DNA from: an uncultured Spirochaetia bacterium
GTDB taxonomy: Bacteria > Spirochaetota > CALGPD01
Direction: 5' to 3'
Assembly: GCA_937960625.1 (NCBI GenBank)
Contig: CALGPD010000272.1
Location: 1 to 42,869 of the forward strand
DNA length: 42,869 nt
Shown here: positions 7,032 through 16,465 of the stretch, piece after piece
Layout of the letters: the number at the start of each line of letters is the position of its first letter
Position numbering within the stretch: position 1 is the first letter of the stretch
The notes under the pieces: model-generated
What the model was told of the DNA's origin: nothing
What the model saw: the letters and a program-made list of their open reading frames with translations, nothing else
Databases searched by the model: none
Position numbers and translations under genes: made by a program

Positions 7032-9077
7032 ATGAGTTATACATTAGATATATTTAACCCTGATAGAGAAACTGCTGAGAAAATTGCCGGTAAACACGGT
7101 GTCGGTATTCTGGCTGCATTAGCCTTGTTGCGTATAGGCATAAAAGACGCGAGAGAAATTGAAAACTATATTTATCCTGACCCTGAACTTAGAATTTCTC
7201 CTTTTGCGTTTAAGCAAATGCCTTTAGCGGTTGGTTTGATAAAAAAGTGTATTGATGAAAAATTGCCCGTTTTTGTATTCGGGGATAAAGACGTTGACGG
7301 GGTAACATCACTTGCCACGGTTGTTAATTTTTTAAACAAACTCGGTTTGAATGTTAAATATTCCATGCCTGTTAACGGAGAGCCTTACGGAATATCCGGC
7401 CGCGCAATAAAAGATATTATTGATTCAAAAGCAAGGTTACTGATTACAGTTGATGTTGGAATTAAAGAAAACGAAAATGTGGAAATATTAAAGCAAAAAG
7501 GTATTCACGTTATTATTACCGACCATCATGAATCCGGAGAAACATTGCCGGAAGCTGATTGTATAATTAATGTAAAATGTGAAAAAAATTTTCCCGTTCA
7601 AATTAAAAATTTATCGGGATGCGCAACGGCTTTTAAACTATGCGAAGGCGTTTTATTATCCTATTGGGATGAAATTGACAAAACTTTTGCCTGCATCACC
7701 AAGCAAGGGGATGTGATAACGTCTACTGAAATAAAAGCAATGCACGTTGAAAAGCATGTAAGCGGAAACGCTTCTGATTATGATTTTAATAAACTTGATT
7801 ATATTATATGCCATCAGGCTCAAAAAGAATATTTTACCGGTGTTCATAACAACGTATCTACTCTAAAAGAATATTTTCTTTTAAAAAATGATAGTGCAAA
7901 CGGGAAATTAGAGCAAATCCTTAATAAAGCCGAAGCATTATCTTTGGACGGCCATGAATATCTAGTAAACGGTTTAATAAAAATACAGAGAAACCTTTTG
8001 CCTTCAATTGAAAGATTTTTCAATGATTTTGTGGATTTAACCGGAATGTCTACAATTTGTGATGTTATGCCTTTAATAGGAGAAAACCGGCTTTTTGTTA
8101 AGCAAATGGAAAAAAAATTGCTTTCCAACGGTAATTCTCCGATAAAAGCCTTAAATTTAGGATTAAATTTTTACCGTTACAACGAACCGGTTACATCAAA
8201 ACGCGTTGCAAATTACATAGGCCCATGTATAAATTCAGCAGGTAGAATGGGAAAAGCTGATATATCATTAAACTTATTACTGGATTCTATGAAAACGGGT
8301 ATTCAGGAAAACGTAAAGTCGTTAATCAACATAAACAATGAACGCAAAAAAATCGGTAAACAGGCTTTTGCTGTGGGAGTTGAAGAAATTGGAGATAACC
8401 CTGAAGGCAGCGTAATCATTCACCGCTCAGAGCATATTGTACCTGGCATTACCGGAGTATTTGCGCAGAAACTTGCTTATCATTATGAACGTCCTGTTTT
8501 CGTTTTCACTACAGACACAGCAACGGGATTATTAAGCGGTTCAGGAAGAGCGCCTGACGGAACGAATATTTTATCAATCATTGAACAATCCGAAGAGTAT
8601 ATATTAAATTACGGCGGGCATTTATCCGCTTGTGGATTATCAACAAATGAAGAAAAATATTCCGCTTTGGTTGAACGCATTGGGGAACTTTCCCAAACGG
8701 ATGAGTTTAAAAAATTACCTGAAACGGTTATACACGTTATTGCGGAAGTATCACCGGAAGAAATAACCGTAGACAACGTACAAAAGCTGCATAAAACCGG
8801 CCCGTTTGGCGAGGGGACAATCGAACCGTATTTTATTATTAAAAACGCTGTTTTAGGCCCTATAAAACGTTTCGGCAGCCCTGATATAAATGCGAGGTTT
8901 AAGATTCATAACAATCCGTTAGCCGAATGTCTTGGCTGGGGCATGGCAGAGCAGGCTGAAGAATTATTTAATGCCGGGGCTGAAGTCAACATCGTGTTTG
9001 AGCCTGAAATTAATTACTTTAACGGCAAGCAGACAGTTCAAATGAACGTTGTTAAACTTATTAAAGCAGGAATATAA
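7032..9077 (+). CDS. recJ: Single-stranded-DNA exonuclease RecJ (DHH family)
   Basis: 5'-3' single-strand exonuclease of recombination and mismatch repair. The DHH-family metal ligands are visible in order: GDKDVDG (residues 84-90), TVDVG with D141, TDHH (163-166) and CDVMPL with D344. The DHHA1 part follows, with SAGRMG, LSGSGR (about 501-506) and GGHLSACG (528-535), and then a C-terminal OB-fold region. Between TDHH and CDVMPL there are about 178 residues, roughly 100 more than I expect for E. coli RecJ, so the core holds an extra domain-sized insertion (about 210-330). The length of 681 residues fits the longer spirochaete RecJ proteins as I recall them. Motif I has K and V where GDYDADG is usual. 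The gene appears monocistronic. Confidence 0.93.
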   Translation: MSYTLDIFNPDRETAEKIAGKHGVGILAALALLRIGIKDAREIENYIYPDPELRISPFAFKQMPLAVGLIKKCIDEKLPVFVFGDKDVDGVTSLATVVNFLNKLGLNVKYSMPVNGEPYGISGRAIKDIIDSKARLLITVDVGIKENENVEILKQKGIHVIITDHHESGETLPEADCIINVKCEKNFPVQIKNLSGCATAFKLCEGVLLSYWDEIDKTFACITKQGDVITSTEIKAMHVEKHVSGNASDYDFNKLDYIICHQAQKEYFTGVHNNVSTLKEYFLLKNDSANGKLEQILNKAEALSLDGHEYLVNGLIKIQRNLLPSIERFFNDFVDLTGMSTICDVMPLIGENRLFVKQMEKKLLSNGNSPIKALNLGLNFYRYNEPVTSKRVANYIGPCINSAGRMGKADISLNLLLDSMKTGIQENVKSLININNERKKIGKQAFAVGVEEIGDNPEGSVIIHRSEHIVPGITGVFAQKLAYHYERPVFVFTTDTATGLLSGSGRAPDGTNILSIIEQSEEYILNYGGHLSACGLSTNEEKYSALVERIGELSQTDEFKKLPETVIHVIAEVSPEEITVDNVQKLHKTGPFGEGTIEPYFIIKNAVLGPIKRFGSPDINARFKIHNNPLAECLGWGMAEQAEELFNAGAEVNIVFEPEINYFNGKQTVQMNVVKLIKAGI

Positions 9078-9133
9078 TTTATTCCTCTTTTGATTTCTTT
9101 GTAAGAGTGCAAAAGTAAATAATATGCAAAGCC

Positions 9134-9895
9134 TTATTTTTCAGGCCGGCTTAAGATTTTAATTATTTTAGGTACAATTTTTTTAGCAAGCTTTATTATC
9201 CCTTGTTTATAATTTTCAATATTGAAAGTTACTTTAATTTTTTGAAAACCCTGAGAGGGTTTTTCACCTTTTTTTAGTGTAGTTTCCTGATAAAAAGATT
9301 TGTCTAAACTGCTTTCTTCATCAACGGATTTTCTAAACACAATTTTATTTTGTTTTACATCAAAAATTATTATATCTGCCTTAATTTTGAGTTCCTTTGA
9401 CTTTCGCTCTTCATTATAAATTATCTTCGTTGGCCTTACTTCAATAATCAAATTACTTTTAAGCCGGCTTCTAATCTTTTTTAGGCTTCTGTCAATTCCA
9501 TTTTCCTGAATATCAACTAAATAAGGCACATCCTTGAATGAAACATCATCAATCATGTAAAAATTAAATATCTTGTTTTTTTCATTCAGCTTTTGATATT
9601 GATTGTAAAATTCTTTTGCGATTATTGTTGATTCCGCGAATAACAGCTTTAACTCGTTTACCCTTTCAATCACACGTTTTTTGTGTTTTTGATATTCAGT
9701 TGTTGTAAACAATTCTTTCAATGCTTTAAAATTGCCCTGTGAAAATTTTCCAGCCAATGAACAGCGTTCAACACCGAGAAGTAACGCGGAAACCTTTTTA
9801 GGATATTTTTCATTAAGAACGTGTTTTTCCGAACACCCTGAAGTGAGTATGGTTATAAATGTAATTACTAATAATATTGCAAACTTTTTTTTCAT
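9134..9895 (-). CDS. Lipoprotein of unknown function
   Basis: A lipoprotein signal (MKKKFAILLVITFITILTSGC) has the lipobox LTSGC. ATG 9895 is chosen over an upstream TTG at 9907 because GGAG lies seven bases before it. The mature part is helical at first (residues about 35-100) and then looks like a beta-rich domain with IIEVRPTKIIYNEERKSKEL and IKADIIIFDVKQNKIV. I do not recognise a family. It converges with recJ, with 56 bases between the stops. The predicted location is the periplasmic face of the inner or outer membrane. Confidence 0.85.
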   Translation of the reverse strand: MKKKFAILLVITFITILTSGCSEKHVLNEKYPKKVSALLLGVERCSLAGKFSQGNFKALKELFTTTEYQKHKKRVIERVNELKLLFAESTIIAKEFYNQYQKLNEKNKIFNFYMIDDVSFKDVPYLVDIQENGIDRSLKKIRSRLKSNLIIEVRPTKIIYNEERKSKELKIKADIIIFDVKQNKIVFRKSVDEESSLDKSFYQETTLKKGEKPSQGFQKIKVTFNIENYKQGIIKLAKKIVPKIIKILSRPEK

Positions 9896-9977
9896 ATTTT
9901 TCTCCAACCCGTTATTAACGTAAATTATTTCTTTATTAAAAAGATGTCAATTTTTTATTTTAAAACCCTGTACCTAT

Positions 9978-10109
9978 GTTATTGAGAGCGACAACGATGC
10001 AATCAATTTTGGTTTCTTATTTAACGAGACTGCTTCGTCACTCTCGTTCCTCGCAGTAACATAAAACTTTAAATTTTCCGACAATTTCTCTAAATCGAAA
10101 CTCACGTTA
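9978..10109 (-). repeat. Dispersed repeat, half copy R1
   Basis: Read on the minus strand it starts AACGTGAGTTTCGATTTA and contains CTGCGAGGAACGAGAGTGAC and GACGAAGCAGTCTCGTT, as in the full copies at 24984, 27294 and 29069. It lacks the right half with the second terminal repeat. It fills most of the 342-bp gap between the lipoprotein and nitroreductase genes. The rest of that gap is AT-rich with no other feature seen. Confidence 0.8.
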
Positions 10110-10238
10110 TTAGCTATATTATAACAGGAATATAATTTTTATTTCTACAAAATTGCTAAAAATATAAAATTTTGTTTAAATTTTTATCCGTTGGTTTTAT
10201 TATATATTTTTCCAAAATAAAAACTCCAAGGAGCGGAT

Positions 10239-11093
10239 ATGAGGCCGGATAAAGTAAACTTAGAAAAATGTACTATTTGCGGGTTGTGTACCGAACTATG
10301 CGATTACGGTGTATTATTAATAAACGAGAACAAAAAGCGGCTTGAAATCTATGATAAAAACTGCCTAGAATGCTCACACTGTATTGCAATTTGCCCGGTT
10401 AGCGCGTTAAGCGCTAAAGGCCAATACCCTGATAAAATTGAGGACTTACCCGTTCCTAATAAAACCCTTGCTATGTTAAACAAAAGAAGAAGTATCCGTA
10501 AGTATCTTGATAAGCCCGTTGAAACGGAAAAACTCGATAAACTTGCTGATTTTGCCCGGTACGCTCCAACGGGGTCAAACCGTCAGGGTACACGTGTTTT
10601 ATTCGTTGTTGATAAAGAAAAACGAAAACAAGTAACTGACGCGTTAATGAAGTTTTATAAAAAAATGAAAAAAATTATTTCTATCTGGCCTTTCAGCCTA
10701 CTCATGTATTTTTTCGTTCCGCGCAAAATGGTTAAGTCGTATAAAGCCGGGTTAAAACACATGGTAAAAAAATTTGAAGACGGCAAAGACGTACTTTTTT
10801 TTAACTCTCCGGTGATAGTTTTCGTGTATTCTCTAAAACATGAATCTTCCACACCCAAAGACGATGCGTGTTACGCTCTTTATAACATGGTTATCGGAGC
10901 CGAAAGCATGGGTATGGGAACGTGTATAAACCAGCTGTCCGTTATCGCTTATAACAAAATGAAGAAAAAAATATTAAAACTTTTAGGCCTGCCCAAAACA
11001 GCGCGTATACAGGCAAGCTCGTCTTTAGGCTATCCGCATTACAAATTTAAATCCGCGGCAATAAGACAACCGGCTAAGTTTGAGATTTTGTAG
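10239..11093 (+). CDS. Ferredoxin-nitroreductase fusion (FMN oxidoreductase)
   Basis: An N-terminal 2x[4Fe-4S] ferredoxin domain (residues 1-60) has CTICGLCTELC and CLECSHCIAICP. It is followed by a nitroreductase-fold FMN domain beginning NKRRSIRKYLDKPV. YAPTGSNRQGTRV is the flavin-binding part, and GAESMGMGTCINQL is the usual late segment. This fusion is common in anaerobes. The electron acceptor is not known for most members, and the name nitroreductase reflects fold rather than substrate. AAGGAG precedes the ATG. It is probably cytoplasmic. The hydrophobic stretch IWPFSLLMYFFVP near residue 150 is unusual and might touch the membrane. Confidence 0.88.
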   Translation: MRPDKVNLEKCTICGLCTELCDYGVLLINENKKRLEIYDKNCLECSHCIAICPVSALSAKGQYPDKIEDLPVPNKTLAMLNKRRSIRKYLDKPVETEKLDKLADFARYAPTGSNRQGTRVLFVVDKEKRKQVTDALMKFYKKMKKIISIWPFSLLMYFFVPRKMVKSYKAGLKHMVKKFEDGKDVLFFNSPVIVFVYSLKHESSTPKDDACYALYNMVIGAESMGMGTCINQLSVIAYNKMKKKILKLLGLPKTARIQASSSLGYPHYKFKSAAIRQPAKFEIL

Positions 11094-11115
11094 GGTAGTT
11101 GGTTATGATGTTAAC

Positions 11116-11454
11116 TTAATCATATTTAACCCATTTTATGGTTTTTATATCATATTGCAATGATGTACTATTTAAAGCTTCATGAATTGAATCATACAAT
11201 GTATCATTTACAACTTCCCAATTTTTATTACAGGAAAACTTATAAACTTTATCCCCTGAATCATATTTACATATTGTCAGGCCATGAATTTTTATTTTAT
11301 TTTTATTTTCACTATCCGGCATTTCAAAAATTGGTTCATGCTCTGAATAAAACCAATACATTACATTTGCGTTGTCTATTTTTTTTTGTGGTTTTTTCAT
11401 TTTTACAAAAGTAACAAAATACGCGGTATAACACAAATGTATTTTAATGAGCAT
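11116..11454 (-). CDS. Hypothetical protein
   Basis: A 112-residue frame; an internal ATG at 11400 (MKKPQKKIDNANVMYWFY) is an alternative start, and neither has a clear Shine-Dalgarno. The sequence after that ATG looks like a small mixed alpha/beta domain, with VYKFSCNKNWEVVNDTLYDS and a C-terminal IKTIKWVKYD. No family is recognised. It ends 22 bases from the convergent nitroreductase stop and is divergent from the outer-membrane protein gene. Confidence 0.55.
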   Translation of the reverse strand: MLIKIHLCYTAYFVTFVKMKKPQKKIDNANVMYWFYSEHEPIFEMPDSENKNKIKIHGLTICKYDSGDKVYKFSCNKNWEVVNDTLYDSIHEALNSTSLQYDIKTIKWVKYD

Positions 11455-11509
11455 CCAAAAACGTGTTATAGTTTATTTATAGATAAGGAGGGATGTTCAA
11501 GGGAGTAAA

Positions 11510-12559
11510 GTGAAGAAAAATGAAAAAATATTCTTAATTATAACGTTTTTAATAATTCTTACTTTTTTTATCAAAAAAAAGGTTTGCGCGGAAACTCAAC
11601 TGGAATTCGGTACAAATATATCCGGGGAGTTTCCAAATATAGCGAAATATAACGGTTTTGTTTCGGATTTAAAGCAGGCATTTGACAGGGCATTTAAATA
11701 CGAGGTTGATATAGTTTGCTCTGCTGTTATTTCTCAAAGCAGTGTTATGATAAGCAACGCAAGAAAATTCACCTTTGGTTTTGATTTGAAATACATTGAA
11801 GGATTTAGTTCAGTATCTGATCTTGAAGAGACTAAAATATTAGAGCAAAGTCAGGCTATGTCCGGTTTTTTCGCTTTATACATAGGTTTTCCTATTACTA
11901 AAAATTTATCACTTTTTGCTCATCTGGGATTTGCTTTATTATCTAAACTATCAACCGGAATAAGTTTGCTATGGAAATTTACTGAAAAGCAACATCGCCT
12001 GGTTAAAGAATATGATGAGTATGGGGATTTAAAAACCGTCAAACACGTATCAAGTTTTTTTCTTTCATTTTCAGGTTTTTATACTTTCAGGAAACTTAAT
12101 GAAAATACACGTACTGATTTTCTTCCCGGTGCTGAATTTAATAATGCTTCTTCATTTATAGTATACGGCAATGGTTCAAACAACATCACCAAGTTCGATT
12201 TGTCAATTATTTCGTTTATTCTTAATTTCAAATATCTATTGCGGTATAAGAGATTTATATTAAATACCGGAGTAGGAATTTCCGTAAATATTATAAATAA
12301 AGCTGAAATTTACTATTCATTTGAAAACGTAAATGTTAATTATCAGGGAAGCGGAGCTGTGGACGGTGCAGATACATCATTAACAATAAGAATGAATATT
12401 GACAGCTATGTATCGTTTATGCCTTTTATATTCGTTGGCGCGGGTTATAGAATAAGTGACTGGTTTAAAATTCAAGCCCCAAAATTCAGCTTGATATATT
12501 TATCTACTGTAAAATCCATTTCGCTCGAAGTTAACTGTTCTTTTCATTTTCTTTTTTAA
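11510..12559 (+). CDS. Probable outer-membrane beta-barrel protein
   Basis: Starts at GTG 11510 behind GGGAG. Residues 1-27 form a signal peptide (FLIITFLIILTFFI, then VCAETQ). The mature protein shows alternating hydrophobic/polar beta strands, glycines and aromatics, and ends with phenylalanine (CSFHFLF), as is typical of outer-membrane barrels. No family motif is recognised and its ligand is unknown. It is followed after 63 bases by a lipoprotein gene with its own promoter. Confidence 0.7.
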   Translation: MKKNEKIFLIITFLIILTFFIKKKVCAETQLEFGTNISGEFPNIAKYNGFVSDLKQAFDRAFKYEVDIVCSAVISQSSVMISNARKFTFGFDLKYIEGFSSVSDLEETKILEQSQAMSGFFALYIGFPITKNLSLFAHLGFALLSKLSTGISLLWKFTEKQHRLVKEYDEYGDLKTVKHVSSFFLSFSGFYTFRKLNENTRTDFLPGAEFNNASSFIVYGNGSNNITKFDLSIISFILNFKYLLRYKRFILNTGVGISVNIINKAEIYYSFENVNVNYQGSGAVDGADTSLTIRMNIDSYVSFMPFIFVGAGYRISDWFKIQAPKFSLIYLSTVKSISLEVNCSFHFLF

Positions 12560-12588
12560 ATCAAAAAGAAAACATTTCTATTTTCCTA

Positions 12589-12616
12589 TTGACACGGAGC
12601 AAAAATAGCGTATAAT
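12589..12616 (+). promoter_or_regulatory. Promoter giving a leaderless transcript
   Basis: TTGACA (12589-12594), 16 bases, TATAAT (12611-12616), then exactly six bases to the ATG at 12623. The predicted transcription start coincides with the start codon. Confidence 0.7.
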
Positions 12617-12622
12617 TGCTGT

Positions 12623-13417
12623 ATGAAAAAAGTATTCGTTATCATTACGTTGTCATTAACAATTTTATCGTGTTCTGTTTCGAGCATGGTAAAAAAATAC
12701 ATTCCAAAGATTTCTTTTAAATCCCTGAAATTTAAAAGCATTGATCTAAAGGGTTTTACCCTTGAAATGACTATGAATATTAACAACGATAAAGTTGATA
12801 AACCCATTGTAATTGTTAAAAACGAATATTTAGTTGCTGTAGAAAAAAAGCATTTGATGAAAGTTAAAAACAATAAAGCCGTTACATTCCCCCCAAAGAA
12901 AAACGTTGATTATAAACAGGATATATATATAACGTATAAACGCGCTAGAAGCTTGCTTAAATTAATTTTTAACAAGGATAAAATGCTCGTCGAGCTTAAA
13001 GGCGTTTTCTACGTTAATGTTGCATCGAGAAAACTTGAAGTGCCTATACAACAATCTTTTAAAGTTAAAGTTCCGAAATTTCCTAAAATATCATTATCAG
13101 GAATAAGTTTTGCCGGGTTTAATAAAGTTATACTTAATTTAAAAATCCAGAACCGGACACCGGTATTTTTCTCAATTTCCTCAAGCCGGTTTAAAGTATT
13201 GGTTTCGGGTAAAAAATTATTAAACGCGAAAACGGGTAGAATCACATTAAAAATTAATAAAGCAGTTAATATCCGCGTTCCTGTTTCATTTAACATAGTA
13301 AATGCATTGTCAATTGTTTCAAAACTCAAAAACTGGAAAAAATTAAAGATTAAACTTATAGGGTATTTTGAAATCCGCACCTTATTCGGGAAAATCAGAA
13401 TTCCGTTTAAATTGTAA
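12623..13417 (+). CDS. LEA14/WHy-like lipoprotein
   Basis: A short lipoprotein signal, MKKVFVIITLSLTILSC. The mature part appears to hold two consecutive LEA14/WHy-type beta domains: FKSIDLKGFTLEMTMNINND opens the first, and FAGFNKVILNLKIQNRTPVF opens the second near residue 160. Each has the alternating pattern and the N-rich turn typical of the family. The second half ends with an IRIPFKL strand. Members are implicated in desiccation or envelope stress, but bacterial roles are poorly known. There is no Shine-Dalgarno; the promoter lies six bases before the ATG, so the message should be leaderless. Confidence 0.75.
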   Translation: MKKVFVIITLSLTILSCSVSSMVKKYIPKISFKSLKFKSIDLKGFTLEMTMNINNDKVDKPIVIVKNEYLVAVEKKHLMKVKNNKAVTFPPKKNVDYKQDIYITYKRARSLLKLIFNKDKMLVELKGVFYVNVASRKLEVPIQQSFKVKVPKFPKISLSGISFAGFNKVILNLKIQNRTPVFFSISSSRFKVLVSGKKLLNAKTGRITLKINKAVNIRVPVSFNIVNALSIVSKLKNWKKLKIKLIGYFEIRTLFGKIRIPFKL

Positions 13418-13456
13418 TTATTAAACAGTATAAAATTAAGCATACAAGTGTTTTAG

Positions 13457-13485
13457 TTGCCGATTTTTGTAATAAAGTTTATTTT
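13457..13485 (+). promoter_or_regulatory. Promoter of der, leaderless arrangement
   Basis: TTGCCG (13457-13462), 17 bases, TATTTT (13480-13485), then six bases to ATG 13492. It is weaker than consensus but has the same spacing to the ATG as three other promoters in the window. Confidence 0.5.
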
Positions 13486-13491
13486 AAGAGT

Positions 13492-14838
13492 ATGGAAAAA
13501 ATAACGAAAAAATTACCCGTTGTGGCTATTATTGGAAGGCCGAATGTGGGAAAATCTACTTTATTTAATAAACTCGTTAAGCGAAAAAAAGCTATTGTAA
13601 GCCCAGTTGCAGGAGTTACAAGGGATAGAAATTCGCATGTGATAACGTATAATAACAAAGAGTTTGAAATAATAGACACGGGCGGATTTACAACGGATAA
13701 AGACGACAGTTTTAAAGAATATATAAGTAAACAAGCAAAAGTTGCAATAGATGAGGCTGATTTTATCGTTTTCTTAACTGAATACGATGATGTAACCCGT
13801 GATGATGAAATGCTTGCTAAAATAATATTGGAATCAGGTAAAAACTACATTTTAGCCATTAATAAAGTTGATAATAACCAAAGGGAAAATTATACATACC
13901 AGCATTATGAGCTTAATTTGGGCGAACCGTTACCAATTTCCGTTTTGCAGGGAAAAAACATTGATTTATTATTAAATATCATAGATAATAACCTGCCGGA
14001 AGCTGAACAAAAAATATCAGCCGAACTGGAAAATACAATTGATGTTAGTATTGTGGGAAAGCCGAATACAGGTAAATCTACTTTATTGAACTATATTCTA
14101 GGCGAAGAAAGAAGCATTGTTTCCGATATACCCGGTACAACGCGGGATTCAATAGAAGAAGTTATTACTTATAAAGAAAGAAATATAAAGTTTGTTGATA
14201 CCGCCGGCATCCGTAGAAAGAATAAAGTAACAGAGGATATTGAATTTTACAGTGTGCGCAGGGCAATAGGAAGTGTTGAACACAGCGAAGTTATTGTTCT
14301 GATGATAGACGCAGTTGAAAACTTAACCGAACAGGATAAAAAAATAGCGGGTATTGCTATGCAGAGGGGAAAAGCATTAATAATTGTAGTGAATAAATGG
14401 GATCTTGTTAAAGACGAATATAAATCTTTTGCAAGTTATGAAGACTTTCTAAGGTTTAAGTTTTCTGTTGCACATTTTATTCCCGTTGTAAATATTTCAG
14501 CCATTTACGGAAAAAACGTAAAAAAACTGCTTAATAAAATTATTGCAGTTCACGCGCAATATCATATGCGTGTTGATACAGGAGAGTTTAACAGGTTTTT
14601 GCAGGAAATAATTCAGGCTAATCCCCCTAAACTAAAAAGAGGCAGTTTTAAAATATATTACGGAACTCAGCCTACCGCGGCTCCTGTGAGTTTTGTTTTA
14701 TTTTGTAATAATCCGGATAATTGTCCGGCTCAATATAAGAATTATATTATTAACAGAATTAGGGATAAATATGGATTTACCGGTATTCCTGTTAATATCA
14801 AATTAAAGGGAAAGGAACGGAAAAAAGCAGCGAATTGA
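13492..14838 (+). CDS. der: GTPase Der (EngA), ribosome assembly
   Basis: Essential double GTPase of 50S subunit maturation. Two G domains are in tandem. The first has GRPNVGKST, DTGGF and NKVD. The second, from about residue 180, has GKPNTGKST, DTAGIRRK and NKWDLV. The C-terminal KH-like domain has KIYYGTQPTAAPVSFVLF. The length of 448 residues is normal. The ATG follows the promoter by six bases with no ribosome site, suggesting leaderless initiation for a housekeeping gene. Its TGA overlaps the gpsA ATG (TGATG), so the two are translationally coupled. Confidence 0.96.
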   Translation: MEKITKKLPVVAIIGRPNVGKSTLFNKLVKRKKAIVSPVAGVTRDRNSHVITYNNKEFEIIDTGGFTTDKDDSFKEYISKQAKVAIDEADFIVFLTEYDDVTRDDEMLAKIILESGKNYILAINKVDNNQRENYTYQHYELNLGEPLPISVLQGKNIDLLLNIIDNNLPEAEQKISAELENTIDVSIVGKPNTGKSTLLNYILGEERSIVSDIPGTTRDSIEEVITYKERNIKFVDTAGIRRKNKVTEDIEFYSVRRAIGSVEHSEVIVLMIDAVENLTEQDKKIAGIAMQRGKALIIVVNKWDLVKDEYKSFASYEDFLRFKFSVAHFIPVVNISAIYGKNVKKLLNKIIAVHAQYHMRVDTGEFNRFLQEIIQANPPKLKRGSFKIYYGTQPTAAPVSFVLFCNNPDNCPAQYKNYIINRIRDKYGFTGIPVNIKLKGKERKKAAN

Positions 14839-15869
14839 TGAATGTTTTTAGAACGCGGTCGAATAATAAAATTGCTGTACTCGGTGGAGGAAGTTGGGGT
14901 TCTGCGCTTGCTCTTGTTGCGTCTGTGAAAAATTACGTTAAAGTCTGGGAATATGATGAACGTGTTGTTAAAGAAGTAAATTCTAAACACACTAATAAAA
15001 GGTATTTACCTGATATTCAAATTCCTCAAGATATTTTATATACAACGGATTTATCTGAAGTTTTAGAAGATAAACCGGATATAATTATTTTTGCAGTTCC
15101 TTCTCAAGCAACGAGATGCGTTGCCGAACAAGCTTCTAAGCATATAAAACGTAAAGCCGTTATTATTAGCGCATCAAAAGGCATGGAACAGGGTACACAT
15201 AAAAGAATGAGCCAGGTTTTGGAAGCCTGTTTTCCCAAAAGTTATCCCGTTATTCCTTTACTAGGCCCTACGCACGCTGAAGAAGTTGCAAAAATGCTGC
15301 CATCTGCTATCGTAGCAGGTTCAAGAAAGAAAAAAGCAACAGCGTTTATTCAAAACGTTTTATCTACTCCGACTTTTCGTATATATTCTAATACAGATAC
15401 TATTGGTGTTGAAATTGCTTCTACGCTTAAAAATATAATTGCTATCGCTGCCGGATTAGCAGACGGTCTTGGCTTTGGCGATAATACCAAATCAGCTCTT
15501 ATAACGAGAGGAATCGCGGAAATGGTCAGGTTTGGGAAAAAGTTTAATGCTAAAGAAAGAACTTTCTACGGTCTGGCAGGGGTCGGTGATTTAATGACAA
15601 CTTGTTTCAGTAACCACGGAAGAAATTTGCGGCTAGGCAGAATGCTTGCGCAGGGCTCAAGTTTAAAACAAGCTCAGGAAAAATTAGGCCAGGTTACAGA
15701 GGGTGTTAAAGCGTGCACAATTGTGCGGGAAATTGCATTGAAGAAAAAAATTGATATGCCCATTACAATGCAGGTCTATAATGTTTTATTTGAAGGGTTA
15801 AGCGCAAAAGAAGCAACAATTGCATTAATGGAACGGAAAATTAAGCGCGAAGATTGGGGGCACGCTTGA
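14838..15869 (+). CDS. gpsA: NAD(P)-dependent glycerol-3-phosphate dehydrogenase
   Basis: Reduces dihydroxyacetone phosphate to sn-glycerol-3-phosphate for phospholipid synthesis. The Rossmann motif VLGGGSWGSALA is at the N-terminus. SASKGMEQGT and GPTHAEEVA follow. The catalytic lysine is in STLKNIIAIAAGLADGLGFG, and GLAGVGDLMTTCFS lies further on. ATG 14838 overlaps the der stop and is preferred to the adjacent TTG. Its own TGA overlaps the TTG of the next gene (TTGA). It is the middle gene of a tightly overlapping three-gene operon. Confidence 0.95.
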   Translation: MNVFRTRSNNKIAVLGGGSWGSALALVASVKNYVKVWEYDERVVKEVNSKHTNKRYLPDIQIPQDILYTTDLSEVLEDKPDIIIFAVPSQATRCVAEQASKHIKRKAVIISASKGMEQGTHKRMSQVLEACFPKSYPVIPLLGPTHAEEVAKMLPSAIVAGSRKKKATAFIQNVLSTPTFRIYSNTDTIGVEIASTLKNIIAIAAGLADGLGFGDNTKSALITRGIAEMVRFGKKFNAKERTFYGLAGVGDLMTTCFSNHGRNLRLGRMLAQGSSLKQAQEKLGQVTEGVKACTIVREIALKKKIDMPITMQVYNVLFEGLSAKEATIALMERKIKREDWGHA

Positions 15870-16465
15870 ATTCAGGTAAAAAGTATTATTACATAGGCGA
15901 AGTTGCTGATGAAGTTGGATTAAAAGAACACGTTTTAAGGTTTTGGGAAAAGGAATTTGAATTTTTAAGGCCTGTAACCAATAACGCGAATCACCGTAAA
16001 TATACTATACGTGATATTAATCTTATAAAGAAAATTAAATATCTGGTTTATGATGAAAAATACACAATTCCCGGAGCTCGGCAGAAAATACTGGAACTTA
16101 AAAAAAGAAATATAAGTATTTTTGATGAATTCGACCCTGATGTTTTTAATTCAGGCATACCTGCACAGCAAAAAGTACAAACAACGGAAAAACAAAGCAC
16201 AACGGTCAGCGGAGATAATTTGTCCAAAGCAATACAGAATATTGCAAATACAATTGATAATTCATTAATAAAGGAAGAAACCAGACAGCAAACGATTCAA
16301 CCTCAAAATCAATTTCAGAACACAAAAATATCAGGGCAAACAAATCAAGTTTATAGTCGTAAGAAAGAAGTTGTTCAAAACCAAATAAACCCTGACAATG
16401 TTTTTCCTATTTCAAAATCTGAACTTATAAGAACTCTTCAGGATATTCTATCCCTGCTGAATTAA
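15866..16465 (+). CDS. MerR-family transcriptional regulator
   Basis: The N-terminal winged helix-turn-helix of the MerR type (residues about 5-75) reads YIGEVADEVGLKEHVLRFWE, then EFEFLRPVTNNANHRKYT. A coiled region with KILELKKRN follows. The C-terminal 90 residues are Gln/Asn/Thr-rich and disordered, with no effector-binding domain. This short class with low-complexity tail is frequent as the last gene of housekeeping operons. Start: TTG 15866, behind GGGGG and overlapping the gpsA stop, is preferred to TTG 15854. The stop overlaps that of the convergent panE-like gene by four bases. The target is unknown. Confidence 0.88.
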   Translation: MNSGKKYYYIGEVADEVGLKEHVLRFWEKEFEFLRPVTNNANHRKYTIRDINLIKKIKYLVYDEKYTIPGARQKILELKKRNISIFDEFDPDVFNSGIPAQQKVQTTEKQSTTVSGDNLSKAIQNIANTIDNSLIKEETRQQTIQPQNQFQNTKISGQTNQVYSRKKEVVQNQINPDNVFPISKSELIRTLQDILSLLN

